The translations under genes and the position numbers were made by a program. From NCBI GenBank assembly GCA_033026295.1, contig CM065176.1:3484501-3548500 (forward strand): DNA of 64,000 nt, given 5' to 3'. The notes below the pieces were generated by a model. The model searched no databases. It was given only the letters and a program-made list of their open reading frames with translations, and was not told where the DNA came from. Shown here piece after piece: positions 54,181 through 64,000 of the stretch (the first letter of the stretch is position 1; each line of letters starts with the position of its first letter). Source of the DNA: Channa striata. Its lineage: Eukaryota > Chordata > Actinopteri > Anabantiformes > Channidae.

Positions 54181-54737
54181 TCTTGGCTTGGCCACCCAAG
54201 GACACACAGCAGGGCCAAGACCCCCCGTCTCACCTCATTCCACAGCACTTTTCCCCTTGGTTTGCTGGCCGGATGGACCAGCAGCTGCAGACACTGATCA
54301 CAATTCGACCTCCCCCACTCGAAGCGCTTGGTCTGCCACTCGTAGTTCTCTCTCCCTTCTCTCCAACACAACGTCCCTGGGTCGATGCTGCACCATGCTT
54401 CCTCTCCCACTCACTGCGATGTCCGTACCACCAGCCTCGCCAACCACTTCAGGAAATGTTCGCCTCCTCTCCGGGCACCCTCTGTACATATGCCCCGACT
54501 TTCCGCAGCCATTACAAGTACTTTCATGGGGACAGGCTGCAGCCACGCGGCCCTCCCCCCCGCATGAACAACACTTTATAATGTTGCAGACTTCTTCCAC
54601 GTGTCCATGGCATCTACAAGGCCTGCAGAAAGGAGGCTGACGGACATAAAAAAGGTAGCCCCTTTCAGCCCCAAGCTGGAAAAATGCAGGCGGGTGCTTA
54701 AGGCCATCCTGGACGTCTATTTCCTGTTTGAGCAAAA
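54181..54737 (-). pseudogene. LINE ORF1-like protein with three zinc knuckles
   Basis: Frame 54735-54298 has FFQLGAERGYLFYVRQPPF, then three Cys knuckles (C-R-P-C...H...C; C-C-S-C...C with Arg for His; C-N-G-C...H...C) and RRRTFPEVVG. This pattern is common in fish LINE ORF1 or gag-like proteins often named ZCCHC3-like. The second knuckle lacks its His. The N-terminus is replaced at about 54737 by a Rex1 piece on the same strand. The downstream part to 54181 has no clear domain. Confidence 0.6.
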
Positions 54738-54995
54738 CTGACTCTCACAGTGCTCCCATCCTTTTCCAGGTGAGAACGAGCTGTATTCAGGAGGAAGATG
54801 ACAGCATCTTCAACTCTGATGCCTGGCTGATAGGCAAACTGAGGCGGGTTCATTGACTCTCTCACTAGATGAGGCAGACAGGTGAGCACCAGCCTCTCAA
54901 TTTTCTTCATCAGATGTGAGGCCAGAGCCACCGGTCTCTAGTCCTTTTAGTTGTTTGGACGAGGTGTCTTTGGCATCGGGGCCAGGCAGGATGTC
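54738..54995 (-). mobile_element. Rex1/Babar RT fragment
   Basis: Minus-strand text VALASHLMKKIERLVL, PPQFAYQPGIRVEDAVIF and STVRV matches the RT of the Rex1 copies at 58177-57800. It is cut after STVRV and joined to the zinc-knuckle ORF. Bases 54996-55286 hold nothing recognised. Confidence 0.7.
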
Positions 54996-55286
54996 TTCCA
55001 AAGCTGTGGAACCTTCCCCAGCTTTTAACACGGTTATCTCGTGTTCTCCTCCTCAGCTCGCGAGGAACGTCTGGTCTTTCCCGGTGTAGCATCGCCGTGT
55101 TGCAGAATTCTAACAGGTGATCCCTGGTGTAAACAATCGGACACTGTCCGCGCGTGTTCCCAGACACAGAACCAATCATGGTCCACAAAAGTAAAAAAAA
55201 AACTAAGAAAGTTTCATACCCTGTGCAGCTCTCACATTCAAAGTAACACAAAGTTTCCTGCAGTTTTAACTGTGGTGTTTGCATAT

Positions 55287-55351
55287 GGCCTCGTCCGGGA
55301 GTTGAACGCGGGACCCCTCGCACCCTAAGCGAGAATCATACCCAACGAGCC
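55287..55351 (-). pseudogene. tRNA-Pro (AGG) pseudogene
   Basis: The minus strand reads GGCTCGTTGGGTATGATTCT, then CGCTTAGGGTGCG with anticodon AGG, then a T-arm GTTCAACTC and ACGAGGCC. This is tRNA-Pro with seven bases missing from the D-loop and a mismatched acceptor stem. No T-run terminator follows. It could be a decayed gene or a tRNA-derived repeat head. Confidence 0.75.
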
Positions 55352-55489
55352 ATGTAAAACGAACTGACTGAATCTAACTTTTCTCATGTTGTATGCACTT
55401 CAGTGAACTGGAGGACAGCATTTTAATCCAGTCTATTGAACTTTGAAAATCTTATCTCCCAAGTCAAAAACACATTCAACACATCAAGA

Positions 55490-57185
55490 ACTGCTTAGAG
55501 TTTTCGGACTGTGACGCCTCTCGTCTCCTCTCCAAGTTGGTGCAGGGCAATAATTCTGTGGCCGAGTACGCCATTCAATTCCATACTCTGGCCGCAGACT
55601 GTCAGTTGAATGAGCTGGAGCGGGAGAGATTTTACCAAGGGTTTTCAGAATCGTTAAAGGACGAGTTAGCTCCCCGTGAACTACCATATTTCCTTAACCA
55701 GTTTAATGAACTACGTACCAGGGTGGATCAAAGAATGAGAAAGAAACGTCCAGTGCTGCGCCTGCCTAACCCTCGTAATAATATCACTAGTGTTCCCCAG
55801 CCCGAGTCCCAAGTGAATCCTAAGCTAAGCCCACATGAACTGATGCAGCTGGGCAGAGCGCACCTTACACCGAAGGAGCGTGAGCGCCAGTTCCGGAATG
55901 GGCTCTGTTTCTATTCTGGCCGGGCTGATCACAGAATTCGGTCCTGTCCGATAAAGGCAGGGCTCAGCAGGAACAAGGGGGTAACTGCTGAGCCATTCCT
56001 GTTCTAACCCCATTCCCCTTTCTCATCCCTGTCTCCAGGTTGCTCTGCAGGTGGCTGACTTATTGACTCAGGCGCGGACTTTGAATTCATTGATGAGGGT
56101 CAAGCTCACAAGCTACGTCTTCCCCTGAACCGTCATTCCAAGCCAGTAGTCATCCGAGCTTTAGACGGCCACATATTGAATCCTGGTGCCCTGCAGACAG
56201 CTCCCCTCACCATGCATGTAGAAGGACGGGTTCTCCGTCCATACATTGATTATTGGGACCTATATCTAATCAACATCCGTAACCGCTACCCGCTTCCCCT
56301 CATATCCCCTGCTTTCAAGCTACTGCAGGGTGCCACGATTTTCTCTAAGTTAGACCTTCGTAATGCTTACCATCTGGTCCGGATCCGTGAGGGGGATGAG
56401 TGGAAAACCGCCTTTAACACACCTGTTGTGCTGGGAGACATGCTGAATAAGTTTGTGTTTGTTTATCTTGATGACATTCTGATCCTCTCCCTGTCTGAAC
56501 CCGAACATGTCACACATCTGCGGAAGGTGCTCAGTCATTTGTACCAGAACAATCTCTTTGTCAAGGCAGAGAAGTGTGTTTTCCATTCATCCTCCGACTC
56601 CTTCCTGGGGTACATCATCTCCCCTGGCAGTATAAAGATGGACCCCGGGAAGGCTAGTGCAGTCAGGGACTGGCCCACTCCCCTGAACAGTAAGCAGCTG
56701 CAGCGCTTCTTGGGTTAGCTAACTTTTACAGACGTTTCATTAAGAGTTATAGTAACATCTCTGCTCCCCTACACAAACTTACCTCTGTTAAGAGTCATTT
56801 CCCGGTGAACTCGAGGGCCAAATCTGCTTTTCTCCAGTGGAAGGAGGCGTTCTCCTCAGCTCCCATCCTCACTCTCCCTGACCCCGAGAGGCAGTTCATA
56901 GTGGAGGTGGATGCATCCGATGTCGGGGTGGGAGCCGTACTGTTCCAGCCGTCTGAGCTTGACCATAAGGTTCACCTCTGTGCCTTCTTTTTATGTCGGC
57001 TTTCTGACACTGAGAGGAACTACAATATTGGTAACCGTGAGTTGTTGGCTGTAAATTTGGCTTTGGAGGAGTGGAGGCACTGGCTGGAGGGAGCCAAACT
57101 CCCTTTTATTGTTCTCACTGACCATAAAAACGTTGAATACCTCAAATCACCAAAAGACTTAATTCCCGACAGGCTCGCTGGTCTC
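55490..57185 (+). mobile_element. Ty3/Gypsy fragment (gag to RNase H), deleted
   Basis: Order gag, RT, RNase H on the plus strand; no LTR. Gag frame 55537-56007 has VAEYAIQFHTLAA and a knuckle reading CFYSGRADHRIRSC (second Cys and Gly changed). The protease is nearly gone (RT begins about 56176). RNase H ends at about 57185 where a Rex1 piece in opposite orientation takes over. Related to, but distinct from, the Gypsy at 31287-35909. Confidence 0.85.
56176..56718 (+). pseudogene. Gypsy reverse transcriptase remnant
   Basis: NRYPLPLISPAF, FSKLDLRNAYHLVRIREGDEWKTAF and FVYLDDILIL (intact YLDD) occur in one open frame, followed by KCVFH, FLGYIISPGS and LQRFLG. About 25 residues between WKTAF and MLNKF (the MPFGLTNAP region) are missing in frame. 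A one-base loss at about 56718 separates it from RNase H. Confidence 0.85.
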
Positions 57186-57326
57186 TATTTTTCAACAGAT
57201 TCCAAGTCTCCCCCAAGTCTCCTCGATGGAGTCCAAAGTGCAGCCCAGGACAGAGCCTTAAACAGCTTGTTAAGTCTCTTCCTGTCTCTGTCCGTGCTGC
57301 TCCCAGCCCAGTACACAACACCATAG
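56805..57326 (+). pseudogene. Gypsy RNase H fused in frame to antisense Rex1
   Basis: Residues 1-125 are Gypsy RNase H (FIVEVDASDVGVGAVLFQ, YNIGNRELLAVNLALEEW, VLTDHKNVEYL). From about 57186 the same open frame runs into the reverse complement of Rex1 (PPSLLDGVQSAAQDRA) and ends at 57326. The chimera is a random fusion and is not expected to be functional. Confidence 0.85.
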
Positions 57327-58205
57327 AGGACTGCTGAGGCCACCACAGTGTTGTAGAATGTCCATAACAGATCCCTGCACACACCAAAGGACCTCAGTCT
57401 CCTCAGCAGGTGGAGGTGACTCTGGCCCTTCCTGTACAGAGAGTCTGTGTTGTTTGTTCAGTCCAGTTTTTTGTTTAGGTGGACACCCAGGTATTTAAAG
57501 GTGTCCACAACTTCAATGTCTGAGCCCTGGATGCTCGCTGGTGTGTGTGGTGGAGGGTTCTGTCTGAAGTCAAGCACTAACTTCTTTGTCTTACTGCTGT
57601 ATAGGAACAAATAATTGTTCTCACACCAGTCCACAAAGTCATTCCTGCTCATTCTCACCCCGTACACAGCCAACAATGGCTGTGTCGTCAGAGAATTTCT
57701 GCAGGTGACAGAGGTGGGAGTTGTACTGGAAGTCTGACGTGTAGAATGTGAAAAGAAAAGGGGAGAGCACCGTCCCTTGAGGTGCCCCCGTGCTGCAGAC
57801 TACCACATCCGATATATCCGGTCACGCAGCCTCACGAACTGTGGCCTGTCCGTGAGGTAGTTGATGGTCCAGGCAGCTAGATGTTGGTCCACGCCTGCCA
57901 CCTCCAGCTTCCCCCTCAGCAGTGATGGCTGGATAGTGTTAAAAGCACTGGAGAAGTCAAAGGACATGACCCTCACAGTACTCCCAGGGGACTCCAGGTG
58001 AGACAGGGCCCGGTGCTGCAGGTAGATGATGGCGTCGTCCACCCCGATGCCAGGTCGATAGGAAAACTGCAGCGGGTCCACTGCTGAGCTCACCTGAGTG
58101 CAGAGGTAGCCAAGGATGATCCTCTCCATAGCCTTCATCAGGTGGAAGTTTAAGGACCTTTGGAACCAGAACCACACAGGAGGTCCTTAAAGCCCTGGTA
58201 CTCTC
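57186..58205 (-). mobile_element. Rex1/Babar LINE fragment
   Basis: Minus-strand RT pieces: LMKAMERIILGYL, DPLQFSYRPGIGVDDAIIYL and STVRVMSFDFSSAFNTIQ (58177-57800, catalytic Asp in DFSSAF), then FVDWCENNYLFL and TFKYLGVHLNKKLD (57676-57458). It is truncated at both ends and lacks the TTATC tail. A frameshift lies near 57800. Confidence 0.85.
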
Positions 58206-58412
58206 TCCAGACTAAAGCTTAGGTTAAATATGGACAGGACCACGTCTCAGAGATAGAATGCACACTCCTTTCATACATATAAATAGAACATTCCCTCAAA
58301 AGCCTCAGTTCCTCAATCTTCTGTAGGGAGCTCTTACAATACATTTCTTCAATCTGCTTCTCAAAAATTACAAGGGCCATAAAAACTATTTAATTTTAAA
58401 TTATGTTAAACA

Positions 58413-58640
58413 AGCAAGATCATATTTCACCTTCATTAGCTTCTCTCCATTGGCTTCCCATTAAATGTAGAACAGATTTTAAAACCTTTCTTCTTACCTA
58501 TAAAGCTCTAAATGGTCAAGCTCCATCATATCTAAAAGATCCTAGTACCAGATCCTCCTAATAGATCACTTCGGTCCCAAAATGTAGGCCTACTTGTGGT
58601 TTCCAGAATGGAAAGCAGAGACTTTAGCTATCATACTACC
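58413..58640 (+). mobile_element. L2 LINE fragment
   Basis: CAAGCAAGATCATATTTCACC to CAGAGACTTTAGCTATCA matches the RT C-terminal coding part of L2 copy B (ASLHWLPIKC region). Both ends are truncated. Bases 58206-58412 and 58641-58810 show nothing I recognise. Confidence 0.8.
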
Positions 58641-58816
58641 AGGGGCATTATGGGTCCCTTCATGTTGTGTATGTGTCTTTTGTTGTTGTTAAAAAATAAA
58701 TCTGGTTGTCTCTGGTGGGTGACAGCCATAAAAAGACAAGAGCTGAGTCGTCGCCTGGTTGCTGTTCGCCAGCTTGAGCCACTTGAGGCCTTGCATTGTA
58801 TGGGGCACGAGGGACC

Positions 58817-59215
58817 TCACTTCCACCTGGGTAGTTTCCGGTTCCAAATTAGCCCACTAGCACAGAAGTTAGAGGGAGCAGCTCTGATTGTAAAGTCTGA
58901 CAGCAGGTAGTTCACCACCAGCTCTTTGGTTTTCCTCGTGTGGATTTGGGGATAGCTCCCCTGGCACCAATTCACAAAGTTCTGGATCAGTTTCTTGTAT
59001 TCTCTGTCGTTATCATCTGCGATCAGGCCGACAGTGGCAGAGTTGTAAACAGGTGACATCTGCAGGTGACAGGATGCTGAACTGAACATGAAGTCTGCAG
59101 TGTCAACACTGACCAGAGACTGAGCCAGAACCGTCCCCTGCTGGGCCCCCACGTTTCCTTCTCTGATCTTCCTTCTCAGGTCTTTCTGCACAGTTCTAAG
59201 CTCTTCCATGTTCTT
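58817..59215 (-). mobile_element. Diverged Rex1-like LINE fragment
   Basis: Frame 59209-58817 begins ELRTVQKDLRRKIREG (the linker before the Rex1 RT) and passes abruptly into QGTVLAQ, TADFMFSSASCHLQM, NSATVGLIADDNDREY and KTKELVVNY of the RT. Most of the RT is thus deleted in frame. A lineage distinct from the other Rex1 pieces. Confidence 0.7.
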
Positions 59216-59362
59216 CTTCTCCTTTAGGAGAGCTGTTATCAGGGTAAATCCGTGGATTGTTGTTGGAGAAGCACTGTATAGTTGGGTACGGGGTTCTCCA
59301 CACAGTTTGATGTTGTGGATGGGCAGATGAAACCTGATGAAAGGCTTTCACTCTATTTTTGG

Positions 59363-59384
59363 AAATAAATAAATAAATAAATAA
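59363..59384. repeat. (AAAT)n microsatellite
   Basis: Five consecutive AAAT units. The flanking 59216-59960 interval contains no recognised gene. Confidence 0.9.
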
Positions 59385-59959
59385 TCTTTTGTGTCAATGT
59401 ACAGCAACATCTGCTGGCTTCTAAAAATGAAAGAGCCCATTAAAGGCAGCGACTGAAGTACCAACTTGCTGTTTTAAATAGTTTTGTCTCCTGTGTAATA
59501 AAAGTCTAGAAAGCTGTGAGCTGTCATTAAATTTTTCATAATTTACATTCACGGTTAATATGTAAATATAATTCTTAATCTGATTGGAAAATTATTAAAA
59601 GCCCCAGTAACGTTTAAAGCTCCTGACATCATCGGTAATACGAATTTATGTTTGTGTGAGATACAATCTCCATTTGAATTTATTAAAATGGTTCGTTTCA
59701 TTGAACTCACACAAGCTTCTACTTTTCTGAGTAACAATATCTTTTGTATAACTGATGTTCAACACAACAGACAGTTCTGGTGAACTCCTAACTGCAATAT
59801 ATCAGTTACACTATTTCAAAGTAAAAAGCTCCCTCTACTGGCTGTAGAAAACCATTGCAACATCAACCTGTGGACAGTGAACACACACAGTGTGAACTGC
59901 AATACAGTCCTGTAAAAAACTACAGAAACCTTTTTTTGGTTGCATTTTTATTATGTAGC

Positions 59960-60118
59960 CAACTGAGAATTGTCTGGACGCAGTGATGTCCAGCCATTCG
60001 TTATCTGCTTTTCCTATTTGTCTGGAGCCTATCACAGCTGTCATCAGGGAAGAGGCGGGGGAGACTGTGGACAGGTCTGGGCCACACTGGGACAACCATT
60101 CACACTCACATGTTAAAA
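59960..60118. repeat. Dispersed teleost repeat fragment
   Basis: Words such as GGAGCCTATCACAGCTG, GAGGCGGGGGAGACTGTGGACAGG and CAACCATTCACACTCACA match a very common fish interspersed repeat (the ...GGAGCCTATCCCAGCTG... family). I cannot give its class or ends. Confidence 0.5.
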
Positions 60119-60440
60119 TAATGGTTAGGTCTTCATTATTGTCTTACCTGAGAGTGTTAATGTGGTGGAGGACAGAGGTCAGCAGGAGAACAATTTAATG
60201 CCATGATGGGCTTTTAAAGCAAATTTCTTTGTAACATTTCAGCCTGAAGATAATTCAAAGTTCTTCAAATAGGACAAACTCACTGTTCTGTGTTTTTTAC
60301 TTTTAAAATGGTTCTGTCACATTGCTTTCAATAACCCAAATTGTCAGAGGAGCGCTCCCATACACAGAGGAAGGAGGTGGGCCTTACTTGGTGTCTAACA
60401 AAAAAATCTTAGAGTTGAGCACAAATAAGTGAACAGAAGA

Positions 60441-62546
60441 ATGGAGCGGACATCTGCCCAGTATCTCCTCTGTAAGTACAAAATCTGTCTTTGTCTGTTT
60501 TAATCTCTGCACTGGGAAAAAATAGTAAACTGGGATGTTACAGGTCTGTTGGTACAACCTTTGTTGAGTGTTTAATGGCTTCCAGTTACTTAGTTTGGGG
60601 TTGTGTAGTCAGTAAGGTTGTGCACATAAATCCACTAAAACCACATCAGGAGTTTGTGGTCTGAATGCAAATTTGCCATGTGTTGTGGTGTCACATTTTG
60701 CCTTGTGAGTATTAGTGATGGTATAATTTCTTAGTTAGTGTTTTTAATAATCATGTCTATTGTCTATTACTACGGAAGAGCAGGATTTTAAAAATGCGCT
60801 GCAGCTCGTCTGACTGTGAGTTCCAGCAGGTCTCAGTTTTTTAAAGGAGAGTCTTTGTCTCTGAGCTGTGAGGAGGACGACAGCTCTGCTGGATGGACAG
60901 TGAGGAGGAACACGAGCAAACGACAGTCTCAGTGTGGAGATGGTTGGGGAAAATTATCTGGTTCTTCCTGTGACATCAGTTACATTTTCCCACATGACAG
61001 TGGAGTTTACTGGTGTGAGTCCAGACGTGGATCAACCAGTAACATCATCAGCATCACTGTTGTACCTGGCAAGATCAGACTGTGGAGTTAGTGTTGATGA
61101 GTCTGTGTGGAAATGGATGAAATGCTGTAGTTTGTCTCTGTGTTGAGGTGGAGCAGTGATCCTGCAGAGTCCTGTCCTCCCTGTGAGGGAGGGACATGAT
61201 GTCAGTCTTCAGTGTAAGACAGAGGACTCCTCCGAGCTCCCGGCTGATTTCTATAAAGATGGCTCCCTCATCGGGACTGAGCCTACAGGTCACATGACCA
61301 TCCACCATGTTACCAAGTCTGATGAAGGCGTCTACAAGTGTCACATCAGCAGTCGTGGAGAGTCTCCACCCGGCTGGATCTACGTCACAGGTCAGGAGCT
61401 TCACTTTGGTTTCAACACTTATTTCATCCACTCACAAACCTGAACAGCTGGATTCTCTCTACAGGTAAAACTACAACTACACCTGTGACCAGCTGGATCT
61501 CCGTCACAGGTGAAAGAGAGAAAAATCTAATGATTCTGGAGTTTTCTGTATTTTGTTCAGCAAGTTTCTGCGATAATAAGGTCACAAGTGACTCTGCTAA
61601 ATTAGGGATGTTCTCTCTACAGAAAAACCTCCACCCCCATCTAACACACCAACTTCGCCCTCCGCCTCCTCATCCCATCTGTGGTTCATGCAGCTCCTCC
61701 ACCTGGTCTTGTTCTTAAATCTTTCTGATTTCATTGTTCTGTCTGTAATTTCCAAAAACAGCTACTGCCGATTTTGAGGAAGTAGTGACTTTGCTCTGGA
61801 CTATTTTCAGCGGCACATCGATCAGCAGGAGTGTAAATATGAAATCTGAGTGAATAGAAACTGTCTGTGTTCCTGGTGATACAGGAACATGTGACCCAGA
61901 GTCTGGATCATTGATCTATCAGGCTTTGACAAACAAAGACACATTCAAGGCTCTGTGCTTTCTGCACCTCAGACTTGAACAAACTTTATGATTTTTACTC
62001 CTGCTGGTTGAAGTCAACTCTGAGGTGAAGCTGCTTCGGTTTCTCACTGCATGTTCTGCTTGAGCTGATGACACTTTGCACTGAGCTTGTTTGAAATGTG
62101 GTAAAACGTGTCAACGTGTCTGTAACAAAATGAAGAAACTCTGTGGCTGTTTAGTTCCCCAGTTTTATTATTGTCCCGTCATGAACAACAGAGGTGTTAA
62201 GAAAGAAAAAAACGGTGAAAACCTTCTGACGTTATTGAATTTCTATCTGAAAATGAACATTTTCCACATTCTTACTGTTGTTCCTAGTGTCAACATGTGC
62301 AGTAAATGTACCGTCAGTACTGACACTCACACAGTTTGACCTGTGTGTGTTTGTGTTCAGTGTCTCCGGACGCAGACGTCGACTCTTCGCTGTGACATCG
62401 ACACCTTCACACCTTCAGTCCAACACCTGACGACAATCTGCAGGTTCACACGAGCTCCTCTCACCAGATACAGAGAGGATCAAAAATATGGGACAACAGG
62501 TTTTATGGCAAATTCACTGTACGTCACCACAGGGAATTTAAAATGA
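60441..62546 (+). CDS. Fc-receptor-like immunoglobulin protein, multi-exon
   Basis: Exons read: 60441-60471 (ATG, MERTSAQYLL; donor GTAAGT), 60805-61068 (Ig domain 1: LSLSCEEDD, W, DSGVYWCES), 61148-61390 (Ig domain 2: VSLQCKTED, DEGVYKCHIS; donor GTCAGG), 61465-61509 (15-residue Thr-rich micro-exon ending SWISVTG), 61623 to about 61744 (Pro/Ser stalk then a hydrophobic stretch), and a last exon from about 62361 to TGA 62544-62546. All joins from exon 1 to 5 are phase 1, as in Fc-receptor/FCRL genes. Each Ig domain keeps its Cys pair. Such proteins bind immunoglobulin Fc or related ligands at the leukocyte surface. Oddities: a GC donor at 61069, no hydrophobic signal peptide in exon 1, and an uncertain C-terminus. 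It may be a pseudogene. Confidence 0.6.
60805..61068 (+). other. Exon: Ig domain 1 of the Fc-receptor-like gene
   Basis: The acceptor is GCGCTGCAG ending at 60804. The exon codes for SSRSQFFKGESLSLSCEE through DSGVYWCESRRG. It ends in phase 1 at 61068, followed by GCAAGA, so the donor is GC rather than GT. Confidence 0.65.
61148..61390 (+). other. Exon: Ig domain 2 of the Fc-receptor-like gene
   Basis: The exon follows TGTGTTGAG and codes for LQSPVLPVREGHDVSLQC to WIYVTG. Phase 1 on both sides. The donor ACAG|GTCAGG is good. Confidence 0.7.
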
Positions 62547-62566
62547 AACACTGATGGTCTGAGCAA

Positions 62567-62572
62567 AATAAA
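62567..62572 (+). promoter_or_regulatory. Polyadenylation signal AATAAA
   Basis: AATAAA lies 20 bp after the last stop codon (62544-62546) of the Fc-receptor-like gene, a suitable distance for a very short 3' UTR. Confidence 0.5.
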
Positions 62573-62682
62573 GACTTTAATTAAATTAAGATTCAGCTTT
62601 AATTCAAGGGCTTTGACTAAAGTTTGACATTAACCCAGACACAGTCACAACACAAAGATCAATGATTTCAGTTTGTCCCATC

Positions 62683-62765
62683 AGGTGTCGCCACAATGAA
62701 ACATGTCCTGCATGTTGATTTGGTGTGAGATTTTATACCGAATGCTCTTCCTGCTTAGCCCTTGA
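62683..62765 (-). repeat. Short non-autonomous repeat joining RTE 3' and 5' ends
   Basis: On the plus strand CCATCAGGTGTCGCCACAAT resembles the complement of the RTE 3' end (compare 8745-8780), and TTTTATACCGAATGCTCTTCCTG resembles the complement of the RTE leader (compare 5735-5765). The two are only about 35 bp apart, so this looks like an internally deleted or SINE-like RTE derivative. Confidence 0.5.
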
Positions 62766-63534
62766 TTCCATCCATCCCAACTTGATACTCTATTATCAGA
62801 GCAGCAGCACAGGCCACAACAAACCACAAACTCCAGTCACGTGGTGCCAGGAAGAAGTTCAGGTCTGAAATATGCTGTGTTCCCAGAACCCATTTATTGA
62901 TTTACTCCATGAATCCTTTCAGCTCCCTGTAACTGTAACACTGTCTAGTTTATTCCTGTTCCTAATAAAATAAGTAAATCAACAGATGTTCACTGGGCCA
63001 CAGAAGATCCTCATTAAAAAAGTGTTTCCCAGTGAACTTTGATGAATGTGAGACCTAAGAGCAAACTGCCAGTTCCTGCAACATGTTGTGGCAATTTGGC
63101 TCCACACTAATAATGCAAATACTGGAGTTATAACAGACAAGCAAAACCTGAAAGTCTTAGTCAGTGTCCTGCACAGATGAGCTGTGTCCTCTGCCCCCTG
63201 CTGGACAGTGTCTCACAAAGTTAAAATGCACTGAGCAAAGCGTTAAATTCAGGTGGATCTCGATGAGCTACATGTACTTAGTGACACTGTTTTTACTTTT
63301 CATTGGGTAAATGTAAATATTACATTTGGTGTGTTACAGTTTCTTTTTATATATTTACTAGTGTATAATTGAAATGTTGTCGGCGTGACCTGTAACACCT
63401 GTAACTTATTTAAGCAATAAAGTAATTTAATTAGAAAAACACCCCAGACTGGCTGCTTATCTGGTTTATGAGGCACATATTTGGCCCTTGTAGCAAAGAG
63501 ATACACGAGATTTGCAAACTTGAACTGTGTACAG
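62766..63534. other. No gene recognised
   Basis: Unassigned AT-rich sequence; one CTCTGCCCCCTGCTGGACAG word near 63190 is a common vertebrate repeat motif. No supported frame. Confidence 0.4.
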
Positions 63535-64000
63535 CAGTGTTCAAAATAACAGATTAATGCAGGTGTTTAGTATATTTTTATTGCTACGTGGCAAACAAGT
63601 TACCAGTAGGTCAGTAGATTCTCAGACCCAGCATCCATGGCATGCACACACTTAAGGCTGTGCAACTGGGCAATTAGTTGAAAGGGGTGGGTTCGAAAAA
63701 TAGCTGTGTCTGCCGTTGATTTAACAAACTCCAAACTATTTTGTACAAACTTTTTGGTTTCTAGGATTTAGCAACCCTGAAAATCACTAAATTAATATTT
63801 AGTTGTATGAACATTTTTTTTATAACTGCTTCACATCTGTGTGGCAGGGAGCCAACCAACTTGTGGCACCTGTTATTTCACTTCATGATTCTTTAACAAC
63901 ATTCCACAATTCATTGACATTTCTTGGTTTTGCTTCACAAACAGCATTTATCACCCCACAAGTTCAGGATTGGATTAAGATCCGGTGATTGGTCTGGCCG
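63535..64000 (-). mobile_element. Tc1/mariner-type transposon, 3' part, running out of the window
   Basis: On the minus strand from 63999 the transposase C-terminus reads PDQSPDLNPILNLWGD, then after a 5-base loss EAKPRNVNELWNVVKES. The third catalytic residue of the DDE triad should be Glu in the NPIENLW motif; here it is Leu (codon 63967-63965). The sequence CAGTGTTCAAAATAACA near 63537 is probably the far terminus. The transposase is dead. Confidence 0.75.

Overview
The window looks like teleost fish nuclear DNA. It carries fish-typical retroelement lineages (L2 with an SGNH-esterase ORF1, RTE, Rex1/Babar, Tx1-type LINE, BEL/Pao, Ty3/Gypsy chromovirus, Copia, hAT, Tc1) and spliced host-gene remnants of a trace-amine-receptor type and an Fc-receptor-like type. 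There is no bacterial gene organisation. Most of the 64 kb is nested, broken mobile elements, so many reading frames are pseudogene pieces. All calls come from reading the sequence; no database search was possible.

Layout. 1-1435: small tandem duplications, a possible exon and CT-rich low complexity. 1436-3962: Copia remnant (+). 4030-10998: L2 LINE (-) split by a nearly intact RTE LINE (+, 5665-8796). 11003-15745: Tx1-type LINE (+) holding a solo LTR (12795-13505) with perfect target duplication. 15757-17850: a CpG-rich stretch with a 292-codon OTU-protease-like frame and a second unknown frame. 17839-25749: a block of LTR pieces, a BEL/Pao element (-) carrying a Rex1 insertion with target duplication, a short dispersed repeat, an L2 piece and the 5' end of a hAT transposon. 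25750-30300: a second CpG-rich stretch with a broken family-B DNA polymerase exonuclease domain (-) and several unrecognised frames on both strands. This and the OTU stretch look like remains of a large dsDNA virus or Polinton/Teratorn-like element and are the most unusual content here. 31287-35909: Gypsy chromovirus (-) with both LTRs, holding another solo LTR. 36285-38196: L2 and Gypsy pieces. 38197-42246: a second L2-type LINE (+) split by a solo LTR and by RTE copy 2, which has a 17-bp target duplication. 42762-47535: near-full-length but mutated L2 (+). 48516-49236: TAAR-like exon remnant cut by Rex1. 49609-51874: LTR (-) next to a proline-rich frame built on 51-bp and 57-bp coding minisatellites. 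51905-59215: further L2, Rex1, zinc-knuckle ORF1, Gypsy and tRNA-Pro pseudogene pieces. 60400-62572: Fc-receptor-like immunoglobulin gene. 63535-64000: Tc1-like transposon end running out of the window.

How it fits together. The nesting gives a relative chronology: several insertions can be removed on paper so that the interrupted host frame reads through (solo LTR in Tx1, Rex1 in BEL). The only frames that look nearly unbroken are the RTE copy at 5.8-8.8 kb (a single stop codon) and the OTU-like frame. The FcR-like gene at the right end is the only plausible host gene; even it has an unusual GC splice donor and no recognisable hydrophobic signal exon.
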